Source of the DNA: Actinomycetota bacterium | Lineage (GTDB): Bacteria > Actinomycetota > Actinomycetes > Streptosporangiales > Streptosporangiaceae | Direction: 5' to 3' | NCBI GenBank assembly: GCA_003168255.1 | Contig: PMSU01000063.1 | Location: 166 to 64,165 of the forward strand | DNA: 64,000 nucleotides | Shown: positions 1-9,965 of the stretch, one piece after another | Numbering within the stretch: the stretch's first letter is position 1 | Layout of the letters: every line of letters begins with the position of its first letter | The notes under the pieces: generated by a model | Told to the model about the DNA's origin: nothing | What the model saw: only the letters and a program-made list of their open reading frames with translations | Database searches by the model: none | Translations under genes and position numbers: made by a program

Positions 1-1
1 C

Positions 2-1114
2 ATGGTGCTGTCCACCTCGTCGGCCTCCGCGATTGTCAGCGGCGAGCCCCCGTACCGGGACTTCCAGAAGCAGTTGCTCGGCGTGGCGCTCGGCCTGCCG
101 ATCATGTGGTTTGCGGCGCGCTCGTCGCCGAGGCTGTTCCGTGCTGCCGCCTACCCGCTGCTTGTCATCTCGGTACTCGGCTTGCTGCTGACGCTGATAC
201 CGGGCGTGGGCGTGGTATCTGGCGGTGCCTCCCGCTGGATCCAGCTTGGGCCACTCCAGCTCCAGCCATCCGAGCTTGCCAAGTTCGCCTTCGTGCTATG
301 GGGAGCGGATCTGCTGGCAAGAAAGGAGAAGCTCGGCCAGCTGACCGAGTGGCGGCACTTGATGATGCCGCTGATGCCTGGCGCCGGCCTGATCTGCCTG
401 CTCGTGATGCTCGGCGATGACCTGGGTACCACGTTCGTGCTACTCACCATCTTCCTCGCGCTGCTGTGGGTCATCGGCACGCCGGGCCGGCTGTTCGCGG
501 GGATGCTCGGCCTGATGGGCCTGATAATGCTCATGCTGATCATCGTCGCGCCCTACCGGCTTGAGCGCCTGACCAGCTTCATGAATCCGCAGGCCAACCC
601 GGTCGGTACCAACATGCAGAGCATCCAGGGCAAGTACGCGGTCGGCTCGGGAGGCTGGTTTGGGGTCGGTCTCGGCGCCAGCAGGCAGAAGTGGGGCTGG
701 GTGCCGAACGCCACGACCGACTACATCTTCGCCATCATCGGCGAGGAGCTAGGGCTGGTCGGCACCCTGTGCGTGTCGGCGCTGTATGGCGGCCTTGCCT
801 ATGCCGGACTGCGCATCGCCCGCCGGGTCGAGGACACCTTCATGCAGCTCGCCGCGGCGGGCGCCACCGCATGGATCGTGGTCCAGGCGGTTGTGAACAT
901 CGGTGCGGTCATCGGGGTGTTCCCGATTACCGGGGTACCGCTCCCGCTGGTCTCAGAGGGCGTATCTTCGCTGCTGGTGACCATGGCCGCGCTCGGCATG
1001 CTGATGTCGTTCGCCAAGCGTGAGCCTGGGGCGCGAGAAGCCCTGGCCGCTCAGGGGGAGAGCGGCCCGCGGCGCGTCCTAAGCTGGCTTGGCCTGGCAC
1101 CTAGACGGGTCTGA
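2..1114 (+). CDS. ftsW: Lipid II polymerase FtsW, SEDS family (5' partial)
   Basis: This is the C-terminal 370 residues of a SEDS-family peptidoglycan glycosyltransferase; the gene begins before the window, so the first Met seen here is internal (the family has more residues and membrane spans ahead of the VLSTSSASA stretch). It polymerises lipid II at the septum together with a class B PBP. The sequence shows repeated hydrophobic spans, the conserved GGASRWI loop, the LQPSELAKFAFVLW stretch, a GDDLGTT motif, and the late DYIFAIIGEELG and GVPLPLVSEG motifs typical of FtsW/RodA. It lies directly upstream of murG, murC, ftsQ and ftsZ, which makes FtsW much more likely than RodA. A short basic cytoplasmic tail ends the protein. 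Identification is firm; the missing N-terminus is only a window effect. Confidence 0.95.
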   Translation: MVLSTSSASAIVSGEPPYRDFQKQLLGVALGLPIMWFAARSSPRLFRAAAYPLLVISVLGLLLTLIPGVGVVSGGASRWIQLGPLQLQPSELAKFAFVLWGADLLARKEKLGQLTEWRHLMMPLMPGAGLICLLVMLGDDLGTTFVLLTIFLALLWVIGTPGRLFAGMLGLMGLIMLMLIIVAPYRLERLTSFMNPQANPVGTNMQSIQGKYAVGSGGWFGVGLGASRQKWGWVPNATTDYIFAIIGEELGLVGTLCVSALYGGLAYAGLRIARRVEDTFMQLAAAGATAWIVVQAVVNIGAVIGVFPITGVPLPLVSEGVSSLLVTMAALGMLMSFAKREPGAREALAAQGESGPRRVLSWLGLAPRRV

Positions 1115-1187
1115 CAGGACCCGCTGACCGGCGGGTCTGTCGTCTTCCCGTCGCGATCGGCATTCACTGCGAGGAGGGCAGTTGGCG

Positions 1188-2273
1188 ATGAGGGTTGTCC
1201 TGGCCGGCGGCGGGTCGGCCGGTCACATCTCACCCGCGCTTGCCCTGGCTGACGCGCTCCGGCAGGCCGATCCGGCGATCGGGGTGACGTTCCTGGGCAC
1301 CGAGCGGGGCCTGGAGACCAGGCTGGTGCCCCAGCGCGGCTACGAGCTCGCCACCATCCCGCCGGTGCCGATGCCACGCTCGCTGACGCCGCAGCTGTTC
1401 ATGGTGCCCGGCAGGCTGGCGGCCGCGGTAAACGCCGCGGCCAGGGTGCTCGATCGCACCGACGCCGATGCACTGGTGGGGTTTGGCGGATACGTCTCGA
1501 CGCCGGCTTACCTGGCGGCCAGGCGCCGCCGGGTGCCGATCGTGGTGCATGAAGCCAACCCCCGGCCGGGCCTGGCCAACCGGCTGGGCGCGCGGCTGAC
1601 CCGGCACGTGTTCATCGGCAATCCCGACGCATCGCTGCCGCATGCCCGCTACATAGGCATCCCGCTGCGTCGCGAGATTACCGAGCTTGACCGGCTCGAC
1701 CTCGCCGACAAAGCCCGCGCCCATTTCGGTTTCCGGCCCGACCTGCCGGTGCTGCTGGTGACCGGCGGATCGCAGGGCGCCAGATCGCTGAACCAGGCGG
1801 TGTTCGGCGCGGCCGGCTGGATCCGGGAGGCCGGCGTGCAACTGCTGCACCTCGTCGGACCGCGGTCCACCGTGGACGCACAGCCGCCGGTGGCTGGCCC
1901 GGCGCAGGTGATCGTGCCCTACCTGGACCGGATGGATCTCGCCTATGCTGCGGCCGACATGGTGCTCTGCCGGGCAGGCGCGATGACCTGCGCCGAGGTG
2001 GCAGCGGTGGGCCTCCCCGCGGCGTTCGTTCCGCTTCCGCATGGCAACGGCGAGCAGATGCTGAACGCGGCGCCCATCGTTCGCGCGGGCGGCGCGCTGG
2101 TTATCGAGGACGCCGCGTTGACCCCGGAGTGGATCCGGGACACGCTTCTTCCCATCCTGCTGGACGCTGACCGGGTCGCAGGCATGTCCCGGGCGGCCGC
2201 CGGGCTGGGCAGGCGGGACGCGGACACCCGGCTGGCCGCCGAGGTACTCAGCATCATCGCAGGCAGCCGATGA
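1188..2273 (+). CDS. murG: UDP-GlcNAc:lipid I N-acetylglucosaminyltransferase MurG
   Basis: MurG adds GlcNAc to lipid I to give lipid II on the inner face of the membrane. The 361-residue length is normal. Family motifs seen: the N-terminal glycine-rich [11 protein letters not shown] loop, [12 protein letters not shown], the [11 protein letters not shown] loop at the start of the second Rossmann domain, and [10 protein letters not shown] near the UDP-GlcNAc site. A TTG at 1182 is in frame two codons earlier, but the ribosome site gaggagg (1171-1177) is 10 bases from the ATG at 1188 and only 4 from the TTG, so the ATG is preferred. The stop overlaps the start of murC by four bases (ATGA), so the two are translationally coupled. 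Confidence 0.95.
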   Translation: MRVVLAGGGSAGHISPALALADALRQADPAIGVTFLGTERGLETRLVPQRGYELATIPPVPMPRSLTPQLFMVPGRLAAAVNAAARVLDRTDADALVGFGGYVSTPAYLAARRRRVPIVVHEANPRPGLANRLGARLTRHVFIGNPDASLPHARYIGIPLRREITELDRLDLADKARAHFGFRPDLPVLLVTGGSQGARSLNQAVFGAAGWIREAGVQLLHLVGPRSTVDAQPPVAGPAQVIVPYLDRMDLAYAAADMVLCRAGAMTCAEVAAVGLPAAFVPLPHGNGEQMLNAAPIVRAGGALVIEDAALTPEWIRDTLLPILLDADRVAGMSRAAAGLGRRDADTRLAAEVLSIIAGSR

Positions 2274-3748
2274 GCGGGCAGGACGCCGCGGCTCCTCCGG
2301 GTGCCACCCGGCACGCGGCGGCCACGGCAGCCGCGATACCCGTAGGCCAGCTTGGGAAGGTCCACTTCGCGGGCATCGGCGGAGCCGGCATGTCGGGGAT
2401 CGCGCGGATCATGCTCGCCAGGGGCATCCAGGTGTCGGGTAGCGACTCCCGGCCCTCTGACATGCTCACCGCGCTTGCCTGCCTCGGCGCGAACGTGCAC
2501 GTGGGACACGACGCAGCCAACCTCGACGGTGCCGACACCCTCGTAGTCTCGACCGCCATCCGCGCCGACAACCCGGAGCTTGCCGAGGCGCGCAGGCGCG
2601 GGATCAGGGTCATCCACCGGGCGGCCGCGCTGGCCTCGGTGATGCTCGGCAAGCGTACGGTCGCCGTGGCAGGTACGCACGGCAAGACGACCACGAGCGC
2701 CATGCTCACCACCATCCTGCTGACGTCTGGTGCCGACCCCGGGTACGCCATCGGTGGCGTGCTGACCGGGACCGGGCTCGGCGCCGCCTGGGGGGACGGC
2801 GAGACATTCGTCGCTGAGGCGGATGAGAGCGACCGCTCGTTCCTGCTGCTTTCGCCCGACGCCGCGATCGTCACCAACATCGAGGCCGACCACCTCGACA
2901 ACTACGCCAGCCTGGAAGAGATCGAAGACACCTTCGTGGCGTTCTGCCGCCGGATCTCACCCGGCGGCCTGCTGGTGGTCTGCGCGGACCATCCGGGCAC
3001 CAGGTCGCTGGCCGCCGCCGTCGGTGATCTGCCGCTTCGGGTGCTCAGCTACGGCGAATCACCGGCTGCGGATTACCTGGTGACCGGCGTGCAGCCGCGC
3101 GGGATGGGAATCGGCCTGACCGTGACGGCGAACCCGCAGCTTCCTGGCGGCCCAGGTGAGCAGCGGATCGAGCTCGCGGTGCCCGGGCGGCACAACGCGC
3201 TGAACGCGGCCGCCGCGTTCGCCGCCGCTGTCGAGCTGGGGGTTAGCTGGCGCCACGCCGCCGAGGGGCTCGCCGCTTACCGTGGCGCGCTCCGCCGGCT
3301 CGAGCCCAAGGGCGAGGGCGCCGGCGTTCGCGTGCTCGACAGCTACGCGCACCACCCCACCGAGCTGACGGCCGATCTGCGCGCGGCACGCGAGATCGCG
3401 GGCGACGGACGCGTCATCGCGGTCTTCCAGCCGCACCTGTACAGCCGGACGCGCATCTTCGCGGCCGAGTTCGGGGTGGCGCTTGGCCTGGCCGACCTGG
3501 CGTTCGTGCTCGATGTCTACGCGGCACGAGAAGATCCAGAGCCCGGGGTGACCGGGCAGCTCATTGTCGATGCCGTGCCGCCGCAGCGGACGGCGCGCTA
3601 CCTGCCTGACACCCGCGCGGTGCCGCAGGCCGTTGTCGAGGCTGCGAGGCCTGGCGACGTCGTGCTGACCATGGGCGCAGGTGACGTGACGACCCTCGGG
3701 CCGCTCCTGGTCAGCGCGCTTCGCGCGGGCAAGGGGGCGGACGGGTGA
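2270..3748 (+). CDS. murC: UDP-N-acetylmuramate--L-alanine ligase MurC
   Basis: MurC joins L-alanine to UDP-MurNAc in the cytoplasm, using ATP. The 492-residue protein has the N-terminal [13 protein letters not shown]ossmann loop that binds UDP-MurNAc (about residues 33-45), the Mur-ligase P-loop GTHGKTTT (about 135-142), the EADESDRSF and [10 protein letters not shown] central motifs, and the DSYAHHPTE motif of the C-terminal domain. The first 25 residues are an Ala-rich extension with no family counterpart. It overlaps murG at its start and ftsQ at its end by four bases each, so the trio is one transcriptional and translational unit. Confidence 0.96.
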   Translation: MSGQDAAAPPGATRHAAATAAAIPVGQLGKVHFAGIGGAGMSGIARIMLARGIQVSGSDSRPSDMLTALACLGANVHVGHDAANLDGADTLVVSTAIRADNPELAEARRRGIRVIHRAAALASVMLGKRTVAVAGTHGKTTTSAMLTTILLTSGADPGYAIGGVLTGTGLGAAWGDGETFVAEADESDRSFLLLSPDAAIVTNIEADHLDNYASLEEIEDTFVAFCRRISPGGLLVVCADHPGTRSLAAAVGDLPLRVLSYGESPAADYLVTGVQPRGMGIGLTVTANPQLPGGPGEQRIELAVPGRHNALNAAAAFAAAVELGVSWRHAAEGLAAYRGALRRLEPKGEGAGVRVLDSYAHHPTELTADLRAAREIAGDGRVIAVFQPHLYSRTRIFAAEFGVALGLADLAFVLDVYAAREDPEPGVTGQLIVDAVPPQRTARYLPDTRAVPQAVVEAARPGDVVLTMGAGDVTTLGPLLVSALRAGKGADG

Positions 3749-4611
3749 CCGGCCGGCCGACGGGCGGGGATGGCGGGCCGACTGCCGGTGGCGGCGGCGC
3801 GCCAGGCGGGCCGGGAAGGGGCGCTACCGATTCTCCCGGTAGGCCTGCGGGTGATGCTCCCGGCACTCTTGTGGGTGATGCTCCCGGCACGCCTGCGGCC
3901 AGGACTCCCGCCGAGCCTGTGGCCGACATTCTGGCGAACCGCAGGAACAACCGGTGGAGAGCGGCGTTCTTCCTGCTCGCGATATTCGGCGTCATAGCGG
4001 CCGCGGCGTGGGCGCTGCTCGGCTCGCGTTTCCTGGTCGTGCGGTCGGTCGAGATTACCGGCACCCACCTGGTGCCGAAGTCCGAGGTGCTCGCCGTCGC
4101 CGGCATCCCGGAGGGGTTGCCGCTCGTGCGGGTGAATACGGCAGTCGTGGCCAGCCGGATCGATCGCATCACCCAGGTGCAGTCCGCGCAGGTGACCAGG
4201 GACTGGCCGGATCGGATAGTAATTACCGTCCAGGAAAGGCGAGCTGCCCTGGCAGTTCGCGCGGGAACCGGCTTCGACCTCGTCGACCCCTCGGGTGTGG
4301 TCGTGCGGCAGGCGCCGAAGGAGCCGCCAGGGATCCCGCTGTTCGCCCCGGACGGCCCGATGCTCGGCAACCCTGGGGTGCATGCCGCGGCGACCGTCAT
4401 GCGGGAACTGCCGTCTCGGATCGCGCGCCTGGTGAAATCGGTGACGGTCCCGAACGCGGACTCTGTCACGCTGCACCTGTCGAGTGGGGTAACGGTTGAC
4501 TGGGGTAGCAGCGGCCAGACCGCGCAGAAGGCGCGGGAGCTGGCCATCCTGATGCGCACGCATGCCCGTTACTACGACGTCAGTGCGCCGGGAACCGCGG
4601 TAACTGGCTGA
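3745..4611 (+). CDS. ftsQ: Cell division protein FtsQ (POTRA domain)
   Basis: FtsQ is a bitopic divisome protein that links FtsB/FtsL and other partners outside the membrane. The 288-residue protein starts with a Gly/Pro/Thr-rich cytoplasmic tail of about 65 residues, followed by a basic stretch, one membrane span near residues 72-92 (AAFFLLAIFGVIAAAAW), a POTRA domain beginning FLVVRSVEITGTHLVP, and a beta domain with QVTRDWPDRIVITVQER. The GTG start overlaps the murC stop. The cytoplasmic tail contains short repeats of the type APGTP/GDAPGTL and is likely disordered. Identity is well supported by domain order and by its place between murC and ftsZ. Confidence 0.92.
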   Translation: MTGRPTGGDGGPTAGGGGAPGGPGRGATDSPGRPAGDAPGTLVGDAPGTPAARTPAEPVADILANRRNNRWRAAFFLLAIFGVIAAAAWALLGSRFLVVRSVEITGTHLVPKSEVLAVAGIPEGLPLVRVNTAVVASRIDRITQVQSAQVTRDWPDRIVITVQERRAALAVRAGTGFDLVDPSGVVVRQAPKEPPGIPLFAPDGPMLGNPGVHAAATVMRELPSRIARLVKSVTVPNADSVTLHLSSGVTVDWGSSGQTAQKARELAILMRTHARYYDVSAPGTAVTG

Positions 4612-4997
4612 GGTCCGCGAGTCTCCCAAGCCGCCGCGATCCGCGAGGTCCTCAAGCCGCGATCCGCGAGCGTCTCAAGCCGCGATCCGCGAGCGTCCAA
4701 GCCGCAGTTCGCGGGGACGTCAATCGCGACACGCCGGACTGGTTGATGGCCGGTTAGTTGACCCGGCCTTCGGGCGACCCTACTGTCCTTAGCAATCGCC
4801 AGGTTGACATAAGTCTAAATCTCAACTTGAGGGTTAAAGTTCATCCGGGTAAACCGCGGAACGTGGTCGGCCGAGGTCTCTGGCGGCGTATTGAGGCTGG
4901 TCGTCGGCGTCCAGGTTTCCCGAGATGAGCGGCGTGGAGCCCGCAGAAATGCGGCAGGGAATGCGACAGGGGTATACGAGCGGAAGGGTCCTTCCTC
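4612..4997 (+). promoter_or_regulatory. ftsQ-ftsZ intergenic region: short tandem repeats and ftsZ promoter
   Basis: This 386-base gap has no gene. Its first part (about 4614-4720) holds three to four imperfect copies of a 23-base unit containing CCGCGATCCGCGAG. Its second part holds a likely ftsZ promoter: TTGACA at 4804-4809, followed by a short inverted repeat CTCAAcTTGAG (4821-4831) and a GAGGGTT-like minus 10 region near 4829-4835. The arrangement of TTGACATAA and a downstream AGGGTT resembles the ftsZ promoter region of other actinobacteria (established knowledge); the exact start site is inferred. About 150 bases of leader separate it from the GTG start of ftsZ. Confidence 0.55.
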
Positions 4998-6422
4998 GTG
5001 GCAGCACCGCAGAATTATCTGGCGGTCATCAAGGTCGCCGGAATCGGCGGGGGCGGCGTCAACGCCGTAAACCGGATGATCGAAGAAGGACTTAAAGGCG
5101 TCGAGTTCATCGCGATTAACACCGACGCCCAAGCGCTGCTCATGAGCGATGCGGACGTCAAGCTCGATGTCGGCCGCGAACTCACCAGAGGTCTGGGAGC
5201 GGGCGCGAACCCGGATGTCGGCTGCAGAGCCGCGGAGGACCACCGAGAGGAGATCGAGGAAGTCCTCAAGGGAGCCGACATGGTGTTCGTCACCGCCGGT
5301 GAGGGCGGCGGGACCGGCACCGGCGGCGCACCGGTAGTAGCGAATGTGGCCCGCTCGCTCGGCGCGCTCACCATCGGCGTCGTGACCCGTCCGTTCGGCT
5401 TCGAGGGCAAGCGTCGCGGTGCTCAGGCCGAAGCGGGCATCGAACGGCTCCGCGAGGAGGTGGACACGTTGATCGTGATACCTAACGACCGGCTGCTGTC
5501 TATCTCTAACCGGCAGGTCAGCGTCCTCGACGCGTTCAAGGCCGCGGACCAGGTGCTGCTCTCCGGCGTCCAGGGGATTACCGACTTGATCACCACGCCC
5601 GGCCTGATCAACCTCGACTTCGCCGATGTGAAGTCCGTCATGTCCGGCGCCGGCTCTGCGCTGATGGGAATCGGCTCGGCCCGGGGCGACGATCGCGCGG
5701 TCGCCGCCGCCGAGATGGCGATATCCAGCCCGCTGCTCGAGGCCAGCATCGATGGTGCGCACGGGGTGCTGCTGTCCATCCAGGGCGGTTCCGATCTGGG
5801 CCTCTTCGAGATCAACGAAGCGGCCCAGCTGGTGTCCAATTCCGCGGCGCCAGACGCCAACTTCATCTTCGGGGCGGTCATTGACGACGCACTCGGTGAC
5901 GAGGTACGCGTCACCGTGATCGCAGCGGGTCTGGGTGACCCCAGGGCGGCACAAGGAGCCAGGCCCGAGGTGGCGCAGGTAATTGCCGGACGTCGCGAGG
6001 CGAACGGGCATGCTGCGGTGAGTAACGGCGGCGGTCATACCGCTGCGACCGGTGCAGCACCCAACCACGTGCCCGCAGTGCAGGCCGAGCCTGCCGCCGA
6101 ATCGCTGGCCGACCGGGCGCCCGACCAGGTGCCCGATCCGGTAGTCGGCGTGGATTCCTCGCTGAGCGAGCAGAACGGCCATGCTCCGGTGCCGACTCAG
6201 CCGGACGTGCAAGCAGACCCAGTCGACGCCACCCAGCTCGAAGACGACGTGGCCGAACTGGCCGCCCCCCAGCCCGCTGAGCCCGTGCGTCAGCATGTGG
6301 CAACGCCCGGTCGGCTCGACCCCATCGCGGCGGGCCGTGTCTTTGACGTCCCCAGCACGCGGCGTCGGCCAGTGGTCTTCGAGGAGGACGACGACCTCGA
6401 CGTGCCCGATTTCCTCAAGTGA
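4998..6422 (+). CDS. ftsZ: Cell division GTPase FtsZ
   Basis: FtsZ is the tubulin-like GTPase that forms the Z ring. The 474 residues open with [10 protein letters not shown], which matches the actinobacterial N-terminus exactly in style, so the GTG at 4998 is the start. The nucleotide-binding [13 protein letters not shown], the tubulin signature [10 protein letters not shown], the T7 loop [11 protein letters not shown] and a conserved polymer interface are present. After residue ~320 comes an unusually long, variable acidic/Ala-rich linker of about 140 residues, ending in the conserved tail peptide [10 protein letters not shown] that binds SepF, FtsW and other partners. Its stop overlaps the GTG of pgeF (GTGA), implying coupling to the next gene. 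Confidence 0.97.
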   Translation: MAAPQNYLAVIKVAGIGGGGVNAVNRMIEEGLKGVEFIAINTDAQALLMSDADVKLDVGRELTRGLGAGANPDVGCRAAEDHREEIEEVLKGADMVFVTAGEGGGTGTGGAPVVANVARSLGALTIGVVTRPFGFEGKRRGAQAEAGIERLREEVDTLIVIPNDRLLSISNRQVSVLDAFKAADQVLLSGVQGITDLITTPGLINLDFADVKSVMSGAGSALMGIGSARGDDRAVAAAEMAISSPLLEASIDGAHGVLLSIQGGSDLGLFEINEAAQLVSNSAAPDANFIFGAVIDDALGDEVRVTVIAAGLGDPRAAQGARPEVAQVIAGRREANGHAAVSNGGGHTAATGAAPNHVPAVQAEPAAESLADRAPDQVPDPVVGVDSSLSEQNGHAPVPTQPDVQADPVDATQLEDDVAELAAPQPAEPVRQHVATPGRLDPIAAGRVFDVPSTRRRPVVFEEDDDLDVPDFLK

Positions 6423-7300
6423 GCGGGCGGCCCGCGGGGCCAGTAAAGCCAGTAGGACCCGCAGGCGCCTCGCGCCCAGTCGGCCAGCCCGTGAACGGCC
6501 TGGCCGAACATGCGCTCGTCGCGTCGGCGGTGCCGCATGACGTGGCGGTCCGGCAGTTTACGCTGGGGCCCGGGGTGCACGCCGCGTTCACCGGCCGTCG
6601 CGGCGGCATCAGCCAGCCGCCCTATGACTGGCTGAACATGGGCACGGGGTCAGGCGACAGCGAGGATGCGGTCGCGAGCAACCGCAAGCTGGTAGCCACA
6701 GCTTGCGGGCTCACGCCGGTCCGGATGATCTGGATGCGTCAGGTACACGGCGTTGACGTCGGTCACGTGACGGATCCGGCGGAATCGGAGAGCGGACGCC
6801 AGCCGCCGGTGGATCCCGACCCGACCCGCGACGCAAGCTTCACGTCAGTGCCCGAGCTCGCGCTGTGCGTCTTGTCCGCCGACTGCCCGGCCGTCCTGGT
6901 CGCGGACCCGGACGCGGGAATCGTCGGAGCCGCGCATTCGGGACGCCAGGGGACGGCTCGCGGTGTCGTCCCGGCACTCGTGCGCGCGATGAGCGAGGCG
7001 GGCGCCGATCCGGCCAGGATGTGCGCCGTGATCGGCCCCGCGATCTGCGGGGGCTGCTACGAGGTACCCCGGGAAATGCGAGACAACGTGGCAGCCGCGG
7101 TTCCAGGAGCTGGCTGCGTCACCCGGGCCGGCACGCCTGGCCTCGACCTTCGCGCCGGGATATCCGCGCAGCTAGCCGATCTAGGAGTGCGCCAGCTGCG
7201 GGTCGACAGCCGGTGCACCGCCGAGGAGCGGGACCTCTACTCTTACCGGCGCGATGGCCGCACCGGGCGGCTCGCCGCCCTTGTCTGGCTCGCGCCATGA
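6419..7300 (+). CDS. pgeF: Peptidoglycan editing factor PgeF (YfiH/laccase-domain family)
   Basis: Members of this zinc-containing family remove wrongly placed residues from peptidoglycan precursors in E. coli (PgeF) and were formerly annotated as polyphenol oxidases or laccases. The 293-residue protein has the family motifs [31 protein letters not shown] and [12 protein letters not shown], which supply the His/Cys zinc site. The usual AAHAGWRG is here AAHSGRQG, a change common to actinobacterial members as far as I recall. The first ~25 residues are a Gly/Pro-rich extension created by starting at the GTG that overlaps the ftsZ stop. Its place directly behind ftsZ is conserved in Gram-positive bacteria and fits a cell-wall role. 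Confidence 0.85.
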   Translation: MSGRPAGPVKPVGPAGASRPVGQPVNGLAEHALVASAVPHDVAVRQFTLGPGVHAAFTGRRGGISQPPYDWLNMGTGSGDSEDAVASNRKLVATACGLTPVRMIWMRQVHGVDVGHVTDPAESESGRQPPVDPDPTRDASFTSVPELALCVLSADCPAVLVADPDAGIVGAAHSGRQGTARGVVPALVRAMSEAGADPARMCAVIGPAICGGCYEVPREMRDNVAAAVPGAGCVTRAGTPGLDLRAGISAQLADLGVRQLRVDSRCTAEERDLYSYRRDGRTGRLAALVWLAP

Positions 7301-7307
7301 TGGCTAC

Positions 7308-8042
7308 GTGACCCAGCCGCCAGTGCCAGGCAGCACCGACGCGCGCCGCGACGAGATCGCGGCGCGGCTGGCCGGGGTGCGCACCCGCATCGCCGTTTCC
7401 TGCGAGGGCGCGGGCCGGAAGGTGAGCGAGATCACGATGATCGCGATCACCAAGACCCAGCCTGCGTCCGACGTCCGCCTGCTGAGCGAACTCGGCGTGA
7501 CGGATGTGGGGGAGAACAGAGATCAGGAGGCCGCGGCCAAGGCCGCTGCGTGTGCCCGCCTCGGCGTGAGCGGTCTCACCTGGCATTTTGTCGGCCAGCT
7601 GCAGACGAACAAATGCTCAAGCGTGGTGCGCTACACCGATGTCGTGCACTCGGTGGACCGGATCAGGCTCGTCCGGGCCCTGGGCACAGCCGCCAGGGGT
7701 GCTGGGCGGACGATTACCTGTCTGGTTCAGGTCAGCCTTGACGGGGATCCGGCTCGTGGCGGTGCCCCGGCAAGCCAGGTCGATGACCTTGCCGATGCGG
7801 TGGCGAACGAGGGCAGCCTCGTTCTCGGCGGGGTGATGGCTGTGGCACCGCTCAACGGGCCGGCCGATGCCGCGTTCGGCAAGCTTGGCCAGATCGCCGC
7901 TGGCATCCGGGCAGCGCACCCGAACGCCACCATGATCTCGGCGGGCATGAGCGCCGACCTGGAACAGGCGATCGCCGCTGGCGCAACACACCTGCGTGTC
8001 GGTACGGCGTTGCTCGGCGCCAGGAGCACCTTCGTCGGGTAA
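7308..8042 (+). CDS. yggS: YggS-family PLP-binding protein (PLP homeostasis)
   Basis: This family (PLPBP/YggS) binds pyridoxal phosphate without known catalysis and helps keep PLP and amino acid pools balanced. The 244-residue protein has the PLP lysine in AITKTQP, the GENRDQEA region, the [11 protein letters not shown] motif, SVDR and the C-terminal [27 protein letters not shown] motif. The usual GENYVQE is GENRDQEA here. An in-frame ATG lies at 7254 but is inside pgeF; the GTG at 7308, seven bases after the pgeF stop, gives the expected N-terminus and is preferred. It sits in the conserved ftsZ-pgeF-yggS-sepF order. Confidence 0.88.
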   Translation: MTQPPVPGSTDARRDEIAARLAGVRTRIAVSCEGAGRKVSEITMIAITKTQPASDVRLLSELGVTDVGENRDQEAAAKAAACARLGVSGLTWHFVGQLQTNKCSSVVRYTDVVHSVDRIRLVRALGTAARGAGRTITCLVQVSLDGDPARGGAPASQVDDLADAVANEGSLVLGGVMAVAPLNGPADAAFGKLGQIAAGIRAAHPNATMISAGMSADLEQAIAAGATHLRVGTALLGARSTFVG

Positions 8043-8151
8043 TGTCCGACGCGTGAGCCCGGTATCGGGTCTCAGCGTGGCAGCATTGCGCGTTCTGGGG
8101 CGCTCGGTCGATCAGCGGGGCGGCACGACAGGCACGACGGAGGACGCAAGG

Positions 8152-8661
8152 ATGGCCAGCGCAATGCGCAAGATGGCGGTCTACCTCGGCCTCGTGGAGG
8201 ACGACCACCGCTACCAGGATAAGTACGACTCCTACGAGGAGTATGACGAATACACCGATCACGACGACAGCCTGGAGATTGAAGATGGACCCGAGGTCGA
8301 CGAGACGGACGGTCAGGTAGGCCACGAAGTGGCACACTCCAGCGTGGAGCGGCGCGCGGGCACCCTAACCCAGACCACCGACCTCGCCAGGATCACGACA
8401 CTGCATCCGCGTACGTACAATGAAGCACGTACCATCGGAGAGCACTTCCGTGATGGCACTCCGGTGATCATGAACCTGACCGAGATGGTCGACAGTGACG
8501 CAAAGCGCCTGGTCGACTTCGCGGCGGGACTGATCTTCGGGCTTCGCGGGAGCATCGAACGAGTGACCAACAAGGTGTTCCTGCTGTCCCCGGTGAACGT
8601 AGAGGTGACAGCCGAGGACAAGGCTCGCATCGCGGAGCGAGGATTCTTCAACCAGAGCTGA
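8152..8661 (+). CDS. sepF: Cell division protein SepF
   Basis: SepF anchors FtsZ to the membrane and, in actinobacteria that lack FtsA, is essential for the Z ring. The 169-residue protein starts with an amphipathic membrane-binding helix ([14 protein letters not shown]), followed by an acidic, Tyr/Asp/Glu-rich linker (about residues 18-60) and the C-terminal SepF core ([30 protein letters not shown] ... [10 protein letters not shown]). The start at 8152 is set by ggagg at 8139-8143 and by the membrane helix; the longer open frame upstream has no family support. It is followed by yggT and divIVA as in other actinobacteria. Confidence 0.93.
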   Translation: MASAMRKMAVYLGLVEDDHRYQDKYDSYEEYDEYTDHDDSLEIEDGPEVDETDGQVGHEVAHSSVERRAGTLTQTTDLARITTLHPRTYNEARTIGEHFRDGTPVIMNLTEMVDSDAKRLVDFAAGLIFGLRGSIERVTNKVFLLSPVNVEVTAEDKARIAERGFFNQS

Positions 8662-8742
8662 AAGTACTCAAGGTACCGACTGACGGACCACGGCAATCCG
8701 CGGTGATCATCCCGGTGTCGGCCGTGGAGGCAGGGCAGGCAT

Positions 8743-9030
8743 GTGGGGATCCTAAGGACCGTTCTGGACTACGTTCTGTGGATCTACCTGCTGATCCTGA
8801 TCGGACGGATGATCTTCACTTGGGTGCAGACGTTCTCTCGGAGCTGGTCGCCCCACGGCGTCCTTCTCGTGATCGCGGAGGGTATATTTACAGCCACCGA
8901 TCCGCCACTGAGATTCCTAAGACGGTACATCCGGCCGCTCCGTCTGGGTAGTGTGGCCTTGGACCTCAGCTTCATGGTGCTGTTCTTTGCGGTTTTGATC
9001 ATGGTGGATGTGGTCGTTCCGCTAATCTGA
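8743..9030 (+). CDS. yggT: YggT family integral membrane protein
   Basis: A 95-residue protein with two hydrophobic spans (about residues 5-28 and 70-93) joined by a loop with the family motif SWSPHGVLL...TDPPLRFLRRYIRP. YggT proteins are membrane proteins of poorly known function found between sepF and divIVA in Gram-positive bacteria and linked to division or osmotic tolerance in some species. The GTG at 8743 follows ggagg at 8726-8730. Gene order supports a role at the septum or pole, but this is inference from context. Confidence 0.85.
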   Translation: MGILRTVLDYVLWIYLLILIGRMIFTWVQTFSRSWSPHGVLLVIAEGIFTATDPPLRFLRRYIRPLRLGSVALDLSFMVLFFAVLIMVDVVVPLI

Positions 9031-9074
9031 ACGGTGCCGCCTGTAGGACACTCCAAGCGCGCCTAGGAGACGAG

Positions 9075-9926
9075 ATGCCGCTGACGCCCGCGGACGTGCG
9101 GAATAAGCAGTTCAGTACCACCAGGCTCCGGCCAGGCTACGACGAGGAAGAGGTCGATGCCTTCCTCGACGAGGTCGAGACGGAACTCGACCGGCTGCTG
9201 CAGGAGAACGAAGAGCTCCGGGCGAAGCTGGCCGAGTTCATGCGTGGTGGTAAAGCGCCGGCGCCGGCGCTGAGTTCGCCGTTGCCAGAGGCTCAGCCAG
9301 AGCTGATGGCGCCAGAGCCACCGCGACCCGAGCCCGAGCGCAGACAGGCCGAGCCCGTGATGATGGGCGTGGCGCCAGCCGAGGACAACATGGACACCGC
9401 GGCGCGGGTCCTTGCCCTCGCGCAGCAGACCGCGGATCAGGCCATCGCCGATGCGAGGCGCGAGGCCGACGAGACGCTCGGCCGTGCCCGCCGGGAAGCC
9501 GACGACATCCTCAGCAAGGCCCGTCGGCAGGCCGAGCAGATCACCGGGGACGCCAGGGCACGTGCTGAGAGCCTGGAGCGGGACGCCCAGGAGCGGCACC
9601 GTCAGGCCATGGGCTCGCTTGTGCAGCAGCGCGAGGAGCTCGAGCGCCGGGTGGATGACCTCAGGGCATTCGAGCGGGAGTACCGCAGCAGGTTCAAGGC
9701 ATACCTGGAAGGCCTGCTACGCGATCTCGAAGCGGGCGCGTCGGACACCGGCGGGTTCCGCGCCGTCGTTGGTACGGGCCCACAGCCTGTTCCGGCTGCG
9801 ATGCCGCGCGCCGATGTGCGTAACGGCCAGACGAGTGCAGCCCCGGCATACGCAGGTCAGCCAGAGCCTGCCGCACACTCGGGCGCTTTCCGCCCGGCCG
9901 ACGGTTCACCGCACGAGCGCCGCTGA
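9075..9926 (+). CDS. divIVA: Polar growth protein DivIVA/Wag31
   Basis: DivIVA (Wag31) marks curved membrane at poles and septa and directs polar wall growth in actinobacteria. The 283-residue protein has the canonical N-terminal lipid-binding domain (MPLTPADVRNKQFSTTRLRPGYDEEEVDAFLDEV, residues 1-35), a first coiled coil, a Pro/Glu-rich linker (about 60-95), and a long coiled coil from about residue 105 to 220 rich in Ala, Arg, Glu and Gln, then a low-complexity tail. Ribosome site gga(g)acgag lies just before the ATG. It closes the sepF-yggT-divIVA block. Confidence 0.93.
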   Translation: MPLTPADVRNKQFSTTRLRPGYDEEEVDAFLDEVETELDRLLQENEELRAKLAEFMRGGKAPAPALSSPLPEAQPELMAPEPPRPEPERRQAEPVMMGVAPAEDNMDTAARVLALAQQTADQAIADARREADETLGRARREADDILSKARRQAEQITGDARARAESLERDAQERHRQAMGSLVQQREELERRVDDLRAFEREYRSRFKAYLEGLLRDLEAGASDTGGFRAVVGTGPQPVPAAMPRADVRNGQTSAAPAYAGQPEPAAHSGAFRPADGSPHERR

Positions 9927-9965
9927 TTAGAGCGGCGCCCGGCGCTCGTCCGGAGGAGAAGATCC